The notes under the pieces: generated by a model
What the model was told of the DNA's origin: nothing
Seen by the model: the letters and a program-made list of their open reading frames with translations, nothing else
Databases searched by the model: none
Shown here: positions 51,274 through 60,539 of the stretch, piece by piece
Layout of the letters: every line of letters begins with the position of its first letter
How positions within the stretch are numbered: the stretch's first letter is position 1
Assembly: GCF_003865135.1 (NCBI RefSeq)
Contig: NZ_BHZC01000001.1
Location: 1,488,001-1,552,000, forward strand
Length of the DNA stretch: 64,000 nt
From: Streptomyces chrestomyceticus JCM 4735
Lineage (GTDB): Bacteria > Actinomycetota > Actinomycetes > Streptomycetales > Streptomycetaceae
Direction: 5' to 3'
Program-made: the position numbers and the translations under genes

Positions 51274-52743
51274 ATGCCGGAGCTGTTCATCGGGGGTCAG
51301 TGGACCGCCGCGGCCGACGGGAAGGTGCGCGAGATCCGCTGCCCGGCGGACGGCACGCTGGTCGCCACCGTCGACGAGGCGGGCGCGGCGGACGCGGCCG
51401 CCGCCGTCACCGCGGCCCGCGCGGCGTTCGACGACGGGCCGTGGCCGCACACCCCGGCCGCGGAGCGCGGGGCGCTGCTGCTGCGGGTGGCCGGTCTGCT
51501 GGAGCGCGACAAGGACACGTACGCGCGTGCCGAGTCGCTGGACACCGGCAAGCGGTTCGTGGAGAGCCAGTACGACATGGACGACATCGCGAACTGCTTC
51601 CGCTACTTCGGCAGCCTGGTCGCCTCCGGCAACGACGGCCGGGTGGTGGACACCGGGCAGCCGGAGGTCGACAGCCGGGTGGTGTACGAGCCGGTCGGCG
51701 TCTGCTCCCTGATCACGCCGTGGAACTACCCGCTGCTGCAGACCGCCTGGAAGGTGGCCCCGGCCGTCGGCGCGGGCGACACCTTCGTCCTCAAGCCCAG
51801 TGAGCTGACCCCGCACACCGCGATCCTGCTGATGCGGACGCTGGCCGAGGCCGGGCTGCCGGACGGGGTGGCCAACCTGGTGCTGGGCGCCGGCGCCGCC
51901 GTCGGCACACCGCTGACCACCGACGAGCGGGTGGACCTGGTGTCCTTCACCGGGGGCCTGGTGACCGGTCGGAGCATCATGGCCGCCGTCGCGCCCACCG
52001 TGAAGAAGATCGCGCTGGAGCTGGGCGGCAAGAACCCCAACCTCGTCTTCGCCGACACCGACTTCGACACGGCCGTCGACTACGCGCTGATGGCGGTGTT
52101 CCTGCACTCCGGGCAGGTCTGCTCGGCCGGCGCGCGGCTGCTGGTCGAGGACGGGCTGCACGACGACTTCGTGGACGAGCTGGTGCGCCGGGCCCGCGCG
52201 ATCCGGCTGGGCGGGCCGTTCGACGAGGACGCCCGCAGCGGGCCGCTGATCTCCGCGCAGCACCGCGACAAGGTGGAGAAGTACGTGGCGGCGGGCCTGG
52301 CCGAGGGGGCGGTGCTGCGCTGCGGCGGCGCGCGCCCCGACGACGCGGCGCTGCGGGACGGCTTCTACTACCTGCCGACGGTGCTGGACGAGTGCTCCCC
52401 CGGCATGTCGGTGATCCGCGACGAATCGTTCGGCCCGGTGCTGACCGTGGAGCGGTTCCGTACCGAGGACGAGGCCGTGGCGCTGGCCAACGACACCGTC
52501 TACGGGCTGGCCGCGGGCGTGTGGACGCAGAGCGTGGAGCGGTCGCACCGGGTGGCCGCCCGGCTGCGGGCCGGCACCGTGTGGATCAACGACTTCCACC
52601 CGTACGTACCGCAGGCCGAGTGGGGCGGCATGAAGCAGTCCGGCGTCGGGCGGGAGCTGGGCCCGGCCGGGCTCGGGGAGTACCAGGAGGCCAAGCACGT
52701 CTGGCGCAACACCGCGCCCCGGCCGCAGCGGTGGTTCGAGTGA
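51274..52743 (+). CDS. Aldehyde dehydrogenase (betaine/aminoaldehyde dehydrogenase-like)
   Basis: A 489-residue NAD-dependent aldehyde dehydrogenase starting at ATG 51274. Landmarks: VCSLITPWNYPLLQTAWKVA, LKPSELTP, SFTGGLVTGRSIM, the general-base glutamate in ALELGGKNPNLVF and the nucleophilic cysteine in HSGQVCSAGARLLVE, plus ESFGPVLTVERF and GGMKQSGVGRELG. It belongs to the BetB/GbsA-like group acting on betaine aldehyde, aminobutyraldehyde and related compounds. Its stop overlaps the start of the APC permease gene (GTGA), so enzyme and transporter are co-translated, suggesting uptake and oxidation of an amine-derived compound. Confidence 0.93.
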   Translation: MPELFIGGQWTAAADGKVREIRCPADGTLVATVDEAGAADAAAAVTAARAAFDDGPWPHTPAAERGALLLRVAGLLERDKDTYARAESLDTGKRFVESQYDMDDIANCFRYFGSLVASGNDGRVVDTGQPEVDSRVVYEPVGVCSLITPWNYPLLQTAWKVAPAVGAGDTFVLKPSELTPHTAILLMRTLAEAGLPDGVANLVLGAGAAVGTPLTTDERVDLVSFTGGLVTGRSIMAAVAPTVKKIALELGGKNPNLVFADTDFDTAVDYALMAVFLHSGQVCSAGARLLVEDGLHDDFVDELVRRARAIRLGGPFDEDARSGPLISAQHRDKVEKYVAAGLAEGAVLRCGGARPDDAALRDGFYYLPTVLDECSPGMSVIRDESFGPVLTVERFRTEDEAVALANDTVYGLAAGVWTQSVERSHRVAARLRAGTVWINDFHPYVPQAEWGGMKQSGVGRELGPAGLGEYQEAKHVWRNTAPRPQRWFE

Positions 52744-54404
52744 GCGGCCCCGCGGCGGACGGCGGCGCCGCGCACACCGGAAAACCGGCCGACGAGAAGC
52801 CGAAGGCCGACGACACCGACGCCGCCACCGACACCCCTGACGACGACGAATCGCTCGCGGAACTCGGCTACAAGCCCGAACTGAAACGCACCCTCGGCAA
52901 CTTCCACACCTTCGCCGCCGGCATCAGCTACATCTCCATCCTCACCGGCACCTTCCAGCTCTTCTACTTCGGTGTCAGCCACGGCGGGCCCGCCTACTGG
53001 TGGTCCTGGCCGATGGTCTTCTGCGGCCAGCTCATGGTGGCCCTGTGCTTCTGCGAGCTGGCCGCCCGCTACCCGGTGGCCGGCTCGGTCTACAACTGGT
53101 CCAAGCAACTGGGCGGGCCGCACGTGGGCTGGCTCGGCGGCTGGATGATGATGACCGCGACCATGGTGTCGCTGGCCGCCGTGGCGCTCGCCTACCAGGT
53201 CACGCTGCCGCAGATCTCCTCGTTCTTCCAGTTCGTCGGCGACGGCAGCGGACGGACCGACCACGCCGCCAACGCGGTGCTCCTCGGCGCCGTCCTCGTC
53301 CTGTTCACGACGCTCGTCAACGCCTTCGGCGTCAAGCTGATGGCCCAGATCAACTCCGCCGGTGTGGCCATCGAGCTGATCGCCGCGCTGGCCCTGATCG
53401 TGCTGCTGGCCGCGCACATCACCCGCCCGCCGAGCGCGCTGACCGAGACGTACGGGCTGGGGGAAGGCCAGTCGCTGGGCTACCTCGGCGCGTTCCTCAC
53501 CGCGTGCCTCGCCTCCGCCTACGTCATGTACGGGTTCGACACGGCGTCGTCCCTCGGCGAGGAGTCCAAGGACCCCGGCCGCAACGCGCCGCGCGCGATC
53601 CTGCGGGCCCTGTTCGCCTCGTTCCTCATCGGCGGGCTGATCCTGCTGTTCGCCCTGCTGGCCACCCCGGACCTGCACGCCAAGGAGCTGTCCGTGGACG
53701 GGCTCCAGTACGTCGTACTCAGCACCCTCGGCTCGACCATGGGCCAGATCATGCTGTGGTGCGTGGTCATCGCGATCACGGTGTGCGCGCTGGCCGTGCA
53801 CACCGCCGGCATCCGGCTGGCGTTCGCCATGGCCCGGGACACCAACCTTCCGGCCTCCTCACTGCTCGCCCGGGTCAGCCCGCGCTTCCAGACGCCGGTG
53901 GCGCCCGCGGTGATCATCGGGTGCATCGCGGTCTGCATCCTGCTGATCAATGTGAACCAGCCGCAGATCTTCTCGGTGATCACCAGCATCGCGATCATCA
54001 TGATCTACGTCGCCTACCTGATGGTGACCGTGCCGCTGCTGGTCCGACGGCTGCGCGGCCAGTGGCAACCGGCCGAGGGCAAGTTCTCGCTGGGCAAGTT
54101 CGGCCTGCCCGTCAACATCCTCGCCGTACTGTGGGGCACCGCGATGGCCACCAACCTCGCCTGGCCCCGCCCCGAGGTCTACAACGCGACCGGCCCGCAG
54201 CACTGGTACCTGCGCTGGGGCGCGATCCTCTTCGTCGGCATCGTCGCCGCCGGCGGCTTCACGTACTACTGGTTCGTCCAGCGCAAACGCACCTGCGTCC
54301 TGGCCGGCCACGCCGCCGAGACTCCGGAGGACACGGCGGACCGGACCACCTCGGACGACGAAGCGGACGACCCCGAGGACCCGGCCGCCACGTCGTCGTC
54401 CTGA
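52740..54404 (+). CDS. APC family amino acid/amine permease
   Basis: A 554-residue transporter starting at GTG 52740, overlapping the aldehyde dehydrogenase stop. After an acidic N-terminal tail (about 40 residues) come roughly twelve membrane helices, with FAAGISYISILTGTFQLFYF, ELAARYPVAGSVYNWSKQLG, the unwound-helix region YGFDTASSLGEESKDPGRNA and AGIRLAFAMARDTNLPASSL, signatures of the GABA/choline (ACT) branch of the APC superfamily. The acidic, Thr/Asp/Glu-rich C-terminus is cytoplasmic. The likely cargo is GABA, choline, ethanolamine or a polyamine-type compound, in line with the coupled aldehyde dehydrogenase. Confidence 0.93.
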   Translation: MSGPAADGGAAHTGKPADEKPKADDTDAATDTPDDDESLAELGYKPELKRTLGNFHTFAAGISYISILTGTFQLFYFGVSHGGPAYWWSWPMVFCGQLMVALCFCELAARYPVAGSVYNWSKQLGGPHVGWLGGWMMMTATMVSLAAVALAYQVTLPQISSFFQFVGDGSGRTDHAANAVLLGAVLVLFTTLVNAFGVKLMAQINSAGVAIELIAALALIVLLAAHITRPPSALTETYGLGEGQSLGYLGAFLTACLASAYVMYGFDTASSLGEESKDPGRNAPRAILRALFASFLIGGLILLFALLATPDLHAKELSVDGLQYVVLSTLGSTMGQIMLWCVVIAITVCALAVHTAGIRLAFAMARDTNLPASSLLARVSPRFQTPVAPAVIIGCIAVCILLINVNQPQIFSVITSIAIIMIYVAYLMVTVPLLVRRLRGQWQPAEGKFSLGKFGLPVNILAVLWGTAMATNLAWPRPEVYNATGPQHWYLRWGAILFVGIVAAGGFTYYWFVQRKRTCVLAGHAAETPEDTADRTTSDDEADDPEDPAATSSS

Positions 54405-54664
54405 CGGGGGTGCCGCTGCCGGACGGCTCGGCAGGACGTTCAGCGATCACGGGTGACTTCCCGGAGTGTCACGCAGATCTTCCCCTCCCCCGCCCATGAC
54501 TCGGGAGGCGGATAAGCTCACCGCGTTCTGCGGCCGCCGCGTGGCACTCAAGGAGCACCTCAAGAAGCCGGCCCGTCATCGCATCACGGCGGCAGCGACT
54601 GAATGCCGCGACTTTCCATGAGGTTCATGCGTGCGGTACGCCTCATCGAGCGAGAAAGCACCGC

Positions 54665-57600
54665 ATGCACAGGCGAAGACTCTTATCCGAAAGCACTGGT
54701 TCCGAAGCACCGGTCCGCACAGTGGGAAGGGCGCGACGAAGCTTCAGCGGCGTCGTACTGTCCGTCGCGCTGGCGGCGGGCCTGCTGGGGGCAGCGCCCG
54801 CGTCCGCCCAGGACGACCCTGAGGACTTTCCGCTCGCCCCCGACAGGGCCCTGGCCGTATCCGCTTGGAGACTCGGCGGTTCGGGCATCCGCCAGGCGGC
54901 CGAGCAGGCGCTCGTGGGCACGGACGACGACATCCGCAAGTTCCTCGACGAAGCACCCGCGATCCAGTACGACGACGACTACATCGATGCCAGCCGCATC
55001 TTCAACACCGGTGGCCCGGCCGTACGCGAAGCGACGAAGACGGCGTTGCGGGGCACCCCTGGAGAACTGCGCGAGTATCTGCGCGGCGGCTGGCAGAAAC
55101 CGCTGGAGCAAGATCGCGAGGTCGAAGCCTCCCGCGTCATCAATTTCGGTGGCCCAGGGGTCAAGGAAGCAGGCAAGGCCGCACTCAAGGCCGGGCCCGA
55201 TGCCGTCGCCGCGTTCCTGGAGACCGGCCAGTACGAAGCGAAGAAGACCGACAACGAGGTCGAGGTCTCCCAGCTGATCAACTCCGGCGGCACGAACATG
55301 AAGGCCGCCGGGAAGGTCGCGCTGAAGGGCACTGCGGACGACATCACCGAGTTCCTGGAGGTCGGGCAGTACGTCGCCCGCAATCGCGATCAAGAGCACG
55401 CCACAATCGCGCAGCTGACCGAGCAGGCCAAGCAGGCCGGTCTTCAGGCCGAAGCCGCCACCAAGAAGTCCGAGGCAGCCTCCGCGCGCGCGGTCGCCGC
55501 CTCGGAACTGGCGAAGGAAGCTGCCGCGAAGGCCGCCCAGGAGACCGAAGCAGCCCGCAAGGACTCCCAGCGCGCCGCCTACAAGGCACAGCAGGCCGCC
55601 GCCTCCGCGCGAGCCGCGGCAGCCGCTGCCCGACAGGCAATCGGAGCCGCCAACGCCGCGAACCGGGCTGCCCGCACCGCCGCGCTCGCCGCGGCGCAGA
55701 CCGCGAACGCCGCCGCGGCGGCAGCGAACGCGGCCAACGACGCCTACAAGGCGGCGATCGCCGCAGCAGGGGACGCGAGCAAGGCGGACACCGCCAAGAA
55801 GGCGGCGATCACCGCCCGTGACGCGGCAGCCCTCACCCGGACCTCTGCCGAGGCCGCTCGACGGGCCGGTGAGGCGTCCCGGGCCGCCGGCAACGCCGCG
55901 AGCGCCTCACGCAGCGCCGGCGCGAACGCGAACGCCGCCGCCTCCTCGGCCGAGGAGGCCAACCGGCACGCCGAGGCCGCCGGTGTCCATTCCGCCGAGG
56001 CACGTAACGCGGCGGCCGAGGCCCGCAGGCATGCCAACGCCGCGAATCGCGCCGCCGACAACGCCGAAGCCCTGGCGCGGCGTTCGGCGCAGCAGGCGTT
56101 CGCGGCCCGTGACGCGGCGAATTCCGCGGCCGCGCACGCCGACAAGGCCGCTGCCGCCGCTGACCTCGCCGCGAAGTACGCCGGTCAGAGCGCGGACGCC
56201 GCCGCCGACGCCCGCAAGTGGGCCGATGCCGCCAAGGTGGCCGCCGACACCGCCACCACCGCCGTCGAAACGGCGAAGAAGGTCCACCAGGTCGCCCTCG
56301 ACGTCGAGGCCGAGGAACTCGCCTCCCGCAGCGCGGCCGACCTGGAGCGTGCCCGTGCCGAGAAGGACCAGGCGAACCAGCTGACCTCCGCGTCCGCGAC
56401 CGTGGCCAGGGACGCGCGCGCCCTCGATACCACCGCCGAGGCGCTGGCCGCCAAGGCGGCCGAGCCGGATGTGGACGTCGCCGCCACCGCCGCTGCGGGG
56501 CGCAGGTTGGCCCTGGACGCCCTCAAGCTCCGCGGTTCCTGGCAGCAGCAGGCCGCTGCCACCGCGCTCGGAGGTACGGACGCCGACGTGCTGGAATATC
56601 TCCGCACCGGCTGGAAGAAGGCGAGCCTGGAAGAGGCCCGTGACAAGGTTCTGCAGCTCAGCGTGGTGAGCCCGTACCCCTCGATCCGGCAGGGCGCCGC
56701 CGAGGCGCTCAAGGGCACCCCTGAGCAAGCAGCCGATTTCTACACCACCGGTCAGTACGCCGTCGGCAAGACCGACCTGACCGTCGCTGTCTCCAAGGTC
56801 AACAACTTCGGCGGCCCCGGCGTCAAGGAGGCGTCCAAGGCGGCCCTGGCCGACGGGTCCGGCAAGGCGCTGGCCACCTTCCTGGAGGTGCACCAGTACT
56901 CCGCACGCCGCTCCGACGAAGAGGTCCTCGCCTCCAAGCTCGTCGGCAGCGCCGACACCGGCGACGAAGTCAAGGCCGCTGCCAAGACGGCCCTGGCCGG
57001 CACCCCGCAGGAGCTGCACGAGTTCATCCAGGTCGGCCAGTACATGGCCGCCCGCAAGGACGACCTCGGCAGCCACCACCGCGCCCAGGTCGAACGGCTC
57101 CTGGCCGAAGGTGAGATCATCGCTGCCACAGCCCAGGCCAACCGCTGGCGCGCCGCCGAAGCCGCCGCCGTGGCACGTAAGGCGTCGGACGAAGCGGCCG
57201 CCGCGGCAGGCGAGGCCAAGAAGTCCGCCGCCGCGGCCAAGGGCTACGCAGCCGACGCCAAGAGGTCCGCCGACGCGGCCGACGTCAGTGCGGGCCGGGC
57301 GAAGGATTCCGCGGTCACCGCGCGCAAGGCGGCGACCGCCGCCGACCGTGACGCCGACGACGCCGAGGCGTCCGCCGCGCAGGCCGAGTTCTCCGCCACG
57401 TACGCCCGCGAGTCCGCCAGGAGGGCCGACGACGCCGCCACACAGGCCCGCGCCTCCGCGATCGCGGCCGGCAAGAGCAAGGACGAGGCCGACAAGGCCG
57501 CGAGCCAAGCCTGGAGCGAGGTCAAGCGCAAGCGTGAGGCAGAGATCGCCGAGGCCAAGCGGCTGGCCGAGGCTCTGCGGAAGGAGCAGGCCGAGGCCGC

Positions 57601-58699
57601 CAAGAAAAAGAAGACGCCCTGCATCATCCCGTACAACCGCGACACCGTGCCGCCGTGCGTGACGCAGCACGACAAGTACGAGGTCATCTTCTCCCGGCCC
57701 GACCCGGAACTCGTCAAGCTCATCGGCAAGGTCGCCTGGGAGGTCTCGGGCGCCGCCGACATCGAGAGGTGCATCAAGGAACCCAGCTGGGGCGGCTGCG
57801 CCATGGCTGCCGCGGGCGTGATTCCCGTGGGCAAGGTCAAGCTGCTCGGCAAGGCCGCCGAAGGCGTCGAAGACGTCGCCAAGGGAACACGGTTCGGCCG
57901 GGCGGTGCCCCCGTGTCTGAGGAAACCGGGCAAGCACAGCTTCCCGGCCGGTACCCGGGTCCTGACGGGCGACGGGACCACCCGGCCGATCGAGGACATC
58001 AGGACCGGCGACACGGTCCTGGCCACCGACCCCGGGAGCGGGGTCACCGGCGCACGCCGTGTCGACGCCACGATCTACACCCCCGACGACCGCGAGTTCA
58101 CCGACATCACTCTCGACAGGAACAGCGGCGGCGGTTCCCTCACGACGACGGACAGCCACCCTTTCTGGACCGAGAACGGCAAGAAGTGGAAGGACGCGGC
58201 CGAGCTCACTCCGGCCGATGTCCTGCGCACCCCTGACGGCGGCACCGCGCAGATCGCCGGTATCCGTCACTGGACCGGGCTGGCCCCTGCCTACAACCTC
58301 ACCGTCGCCGGTCTGCACACGTACTACGTCCTCGTCGGCACCGCCCCGGTGCTGGTGCACAACGAGGAAATGTGCGGGATCAACAATTTCGCCAACGACG
58401 CCTACCTCTACCACGTCATCGAAACCGAGCAGGGCCCGATGGAAATGATGGCGGGGGTGAGTATTTCCGGCCTGGAGGTCACCCTGTCGGACATCGCCGT
58501 GTACGGGCAGGGCAAAATGAGCCGTGGCTCCCTCGGCAGGGAGGGCACCGCACTCATGCTGAAGGAGATCCGCCGGAACCTTCTGCCGTCTCTGCGTAAG
58601 CAGGGCTACGGTGGGGGCACATTGCGGATCGCGGGCGTCCGGGTGTCCGGGCCGGTCGGCCACCGGCCCGACCTGAAGTTCAAGATCCCCGAGGAATGA
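54665..58699 (+). CDS. Secreted ALF-repeat/Hint polymorphic-toxin-like protein
   Basis: A 1344-residue secreted protein starting at ATG 54665. Signal peptide to about residue 48 (GLLGAAPASA). Four ALF-type repeats (about 60-245; pattern GGxxVKEAxKxALKGTxxxxxxFL) are followed by a very alanine-rich predicted coiled coil (246-610). A second set of four ALF repeats (612-800) and a second Ala-rich coil (800-980) follow. Residues about 980-1090 hold a Cys-containing pretoxin-like segment (ERCIKEPSWGGCAMAAAGVI). Hint domain 1093-1233: FPAGTRVLTGDG, DSHPFWTENGKKW and AYNLTVAGLHTYYVLVG, ending PVLVHN. The final 111 residues (1234-1344) are a tip of unknown family. Hint domains release toxins by autocleavage, so this looks like a contact-dependent or exported toxin with the 72-residue gene downstream as immunity. 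Confidence 0.9.
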   Translation: MHRRRLLSESTGSEAPVRTVGRARRSFSGVVLSVALAAGLLGAAPASAQDDPEDFPLAPDRALAVSAWRLGGSGIRQAAEQALVGTDDDIRKFLDEAPAIQYDDDYIDASRIFNTGGPAVREATKTALRGTPGELREYLRGGWQKPLEQDREVEASRVINFGGPGVKEAGKAALKAGPDAVAAFLETGQYEAKKTDNEVEVSQLINSGGTNMKAAGKVALKGTADDITEFLEVGQYVARNRDQEHATIAQLTEQAKQAGLQAEAATKKSEAASARAVAASELAKEAAAKAAQETEAARKDSQRAAYKAQQAAASARAAAAAARQAIGAANAANRAARTAALAAAQTANAAAAAANAANDAYKAAIAAAGDASKADTAKKAAITARDAAALTRTSAEAARRAGEASRAAGNAASASRSAGANANAAASSAEEANRHAEAAGVHSAEARNAAAEARRHANAANRAADNAEALARRSAQQAFAARDAANSAAAHADKAAAAADLAAKYAGQSADAAADARKWADAAKVAADTATTAVETAKKVHQVALDVEAEELASRSAADLERARAEKDQANQLTSASATVARDARALDTTAEALAAKAAEPDVDVAATAAAGRRLALDALKLRGSWQQQAAATALGGTDADVLEYLRTGWKKASLEEARDKVLQLSVVSPYPSIRQGAAEALKGTPEQAADFYTTGQYAVGKTDLTVAVSKVNNFGGPGVKEASKAALADGSGKALATFLEVHQYSARRSDEEVLASKLVGSADTGDEVKAAAKTALAGTPQELHEFIQVGQYMAARKDDLGSHHRAQVERLLAEGEIIAATAQANRWRAAEAAAVARKASDEAAAAAGEAKKSAAAAKGYAADAKRSADAADVSAGRAKDSAVTARKAATAADRDADDAEASAAQAEFSATYARESARRADDAATQARASAIAAGKSKDEADKAASQAWSEVKRKREAEIAEAKRLAEALRKEQAEAAKKKKTPCIIPYNRDTVPPCVTQHDKYEVIFSRPDPELVKLIGKVAWEVSGAADIERCIKEPSWGGCAMAAAGVIPVGKVKLLGKAAEGVEDVAKGTRFGRAVPPCLRKPGKHSFPAGTRVLTGDGTTRPIEDIRTGDTVLATDPGSGVTGARRVDATIYTPDDREFTDITLDRNSGGGSLTTTDSHPFWTENGKKWKDAAELTPADVLRTPDGGTAQIAGIRHWTGLAPAYNLTVAGLHTYYVLVGTAPVLVHNEEMCGINNFANDAYLYHVIETEQGPMEMMAGVSISGLEVTLSDIAVYGQGKMSRGSLGREGTALMLKEIRRNLLPSLRKQGYGGGTLRIAGVRVSGPVGHRPDLKFKIPEE

Positions 58700-58708
58700 G
58701 GAACCAGC

Positions 58709-58927
58709 ATGATCAGCGAGCCCGAGCGCGCCCCCGCGGAAGCCGAGGCGGCTGAGGCGCTGGCGAGTGGCGCGGACATGGATTCCGTACTGGGCCGGCT
58801 CCGGGACAAGGGGTTCTCGCCGATGGACTGCATCCGTGCGGTCATGAAACTCACCGGCTCCCCCTTGTCCGACGCAACGCGGGTCGTGCACTTCAGCAGT
58901 GCGTGGCCCGAGCTCACGGAGCGCTGA
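58709..58927 (+). CDS. Small protein, candidate immunity partner of the Hint toxin
   Basis: A 72-residue protein starting at ATG 58709, only nine bases after the toxin stop; its ribosome-binding site (GAGGAA) overlaps that stop, so translation is coupled. It has an acidic Ala/Glu-rich N-terminus and a compact core DMDSVLGRLRDKGFSPMDCI, RAVMKLTGSPLSDATRVVHF. The pattern of two helices joined by LTGxxLxDAxRVV recalls the C-terminal domain of ribosomal protein L7/L12, though similarity is weak and by eye. No signal peptide, so cytoplasmic. Size, position and coupling fit an immunity protein. Followed by a T-rich terminator. Confidence 0.75.
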   Translation: MISEPERAPAEAEAAEALASGADMDSVLGRLRDKGFSPMDCIRAVMKLTGSPLSDATRVVHFSSAWPELTER

Positions 58928-58955
58928 GAGTCCCTCCCCGGCGGTTCCGCCGTCG

Positions 58956-58988
58956 AAGCCCCGTCAGGCCACGCCTGGCGGGGCTTTT
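58956..58988 (+). terminator. Rho-independent terminator after the toxin/immunity pair
   Basis: AAGCCCCG-t-CAGGC pairs with GCCTG-g-CGGGGCTT around CAC, followed by TTTT (58985-58988). A textbook intrinsic terminator, unusual in this GC-rich window for having a T-run. Confidence 0.85.
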
Positions 58989-59221
58989 CGTGCCTTCGGT
59001 CCGGTCCGGCGGTGACCCGGTCGCCCGGGGCCCGCACCCCGGCGCACACCTGTACCGATCTGTGACACAAATATCCGTTTCTTCAGGCAACCGATCATGC
59101 GGTGTCACCCGTCTGCATGTACGGCGGTTGCCCGCAACCGGCTCCGGGGGACGGCGTGACCGCCCCGGAGGCCGGGCGGTGCCCGCCACCGCCTGTTGTG
59201 TTGCTTCGGAGGGAACCGCTC

Positions 59222-60397
59222 GTGCACGTCAGATCAGCCCGTCGCACCGTCCTGCTGTCCGCCACCCTGGCGGGAGCCGCGCTGCTGACCGCGTGCGGAG
59301 CGGACGGCGGCTCAACGACGTCGGACAAGCCGGCGGCGAAGGTGACCGTGACCCCGGCCGCAGGGAGCAAGTCCGCCGCGCTGGGCTCGCCGATATCCGT
59401 GAAGGTGGACGGCGGCAGCCTCACCGCCGTCGAGGCCAAGGACGACAAGGGCGGCAAGGTCAGCGGCAAGCTGTCCGGGGACGGCTCGTCGTGGACGTCC
59501 GACGGCAAGGTCAAGCCGGGGACCACGTACACCGTGCACACCAAGACGAAGTCGGGCGAGGGCAAGGAGTCGGCTGCGGACTCGACGTTCACCACCGCGC
59601 AGGCCGAGAAGGTCAACAAGCTCACCAACACCCCGTCGAACGGGATGACCGTCGGCACCGGCATGCCGATATCCATCCTCTTCGACAACCCGGTCGCCAA
59701 GGACCAGCGCGCCGAGATCCAGAAGGCCCTCAAGGTCACCACGCAGCCGCAGGTGGAGGGCGCCTGGGGCTGGGTCAGGGACTGGAGCGGCAAGGACCGC
59801 GTCGACTGGCGGCCCAAGACCTACTGGCCGGCCGGCACCAAGGTGTCCGTCAAGGGCAGCCTGGGCGGCATCAATTCCGGCCAGAAGGGTGGCTGGTTCG
59901 CGCGCGACTACGACTTCGGGTTCACCATCGGCGCCGACCACAAGGCCGTCATCGACGTCACGGCGCACAGCATGACCCTGTACGAGAACGGCAAGGCCGT
60001 CGACACGATCCGCGGCTCCGCGGGCTCGCCGCAGGACCCGACGCGCGGCGGCGTGCACACCGTACGCAGCAAGAACGCGGCCGAGACGATGGACTCCTCC
60101 ACCATCGGCCACGGCAACGAGTGGATGCTGGACTCGAAGTGGGTGACGCATCTCACCGCGTCGGGCACCTTCCTGCACTCCGCGCCCTGGAACAAGTCGG
60201 TCGGCGTGGTCAACAACAGCCACGGCTGCTTCGGCATGACCACCTCGGACGCCAAGCGCGCCTACGACTTCCTGACGATCGGTTCCACGGTCGAGGTGAA
60301 GAACACCTCCAGCACCAAGAAGACCGATGTCGGCAACGGTCTGGAGGTCTGGCAGGAGAGCTGGGACCAGTGGAAGCAGCGCAGCGCGGTGAAGTGA
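59222..60397 (+). CDS. Ig-like L,D-transpeptidase lipoprotein
   Basis: A 391-residue lipoprotein starting at GTG 59222 behind GGAGGG. The lipobox is LLTACG (cysteine about residue 25). Two beta-rich bacterial Ig-like domains (about 40-240) with VTVTPAAGSKSAALGSPISV and NKLTNTPSNGMTVGTGMPIS precede the YkuD catalytic domain (about 245-370): IDVTAHSMTLYENGKAVDTI, GGVHTVRSKN, ASGTFLHSAPW and the active-site NNSHGCFGM (Cys). This layout is that of LdtMt2-like enzymes, which make 3-3 cross-links in peptidoglycan. The usual arginine after SHGC is replaced (HGCFGM rather than HGCIRM), a variant seen in this group. Probably constitutive wall maintenance; the region 58989-59221 upstream holds GTGACAC/GTGTCAC arms. 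Confidence 0.93.
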   Translation: MHVRSARRTVLLSATLAGAALLTACGADGGSTTSDKPAAKVTVTPAAGSKSAALGSPISVKVDGGSLTAVEAKDDKGGKVSGKLSGDGSSWTSDGKVKPGTTYTVHTKTKSGEGKESAADSTFTTAQAEKVNKLTNTPSNGMTVGTGMPISILFDNPVAKDQRAEIQKALKVTTQPQVEGAWGWVRDWSGKDRVDWRPKTYWPAGTKVSVKGSLGGINSGQKGGWFARDYDFGFTIGADHKAVIDVTAHSMTLYENGKAVDTIRGSAGSPQDPTRGGVHTVRSKNAAETMDSSTIGHGNEWMLDSKWVTHLTASGTFLHSAPWNKSVGVVNNSHGCFGMTTSDAKRAYDFLTIGSTVEVKNTSSTKKTDVGNGLEVWQESWDQWKQRSAVK

Positions 60398-60539
60398 CCG
60401 CGGCACGGCCGGGGCGCGACGGCGCCTGAGTGTGCGAGCGTACGTGTGGGGCTCCCCCGGAGACGGGGCGGGCCCCGCCTGCGGTTGCGGACGGGTTCGG
60501 ACCACACCCCCGTGCCGGTCCGAACTGTCCGCCCCGCGT

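Noticed and set aside
54496..54621. A 41-codon open frame (MTREADKLTAF...) upstream of the toxin gene
   Set aside because: No ribosome-binding site, no recognisable domain, and it overlaps the probable promoter/leader of the toxin gene.
55907..58891. A 994-codon glycine-rich antisense frame opposite the ALF-repeat protein
   Set aside because: It mirrors the alanine-rich coding strand (GCC read as GGC). No ribosome-binding site or family.
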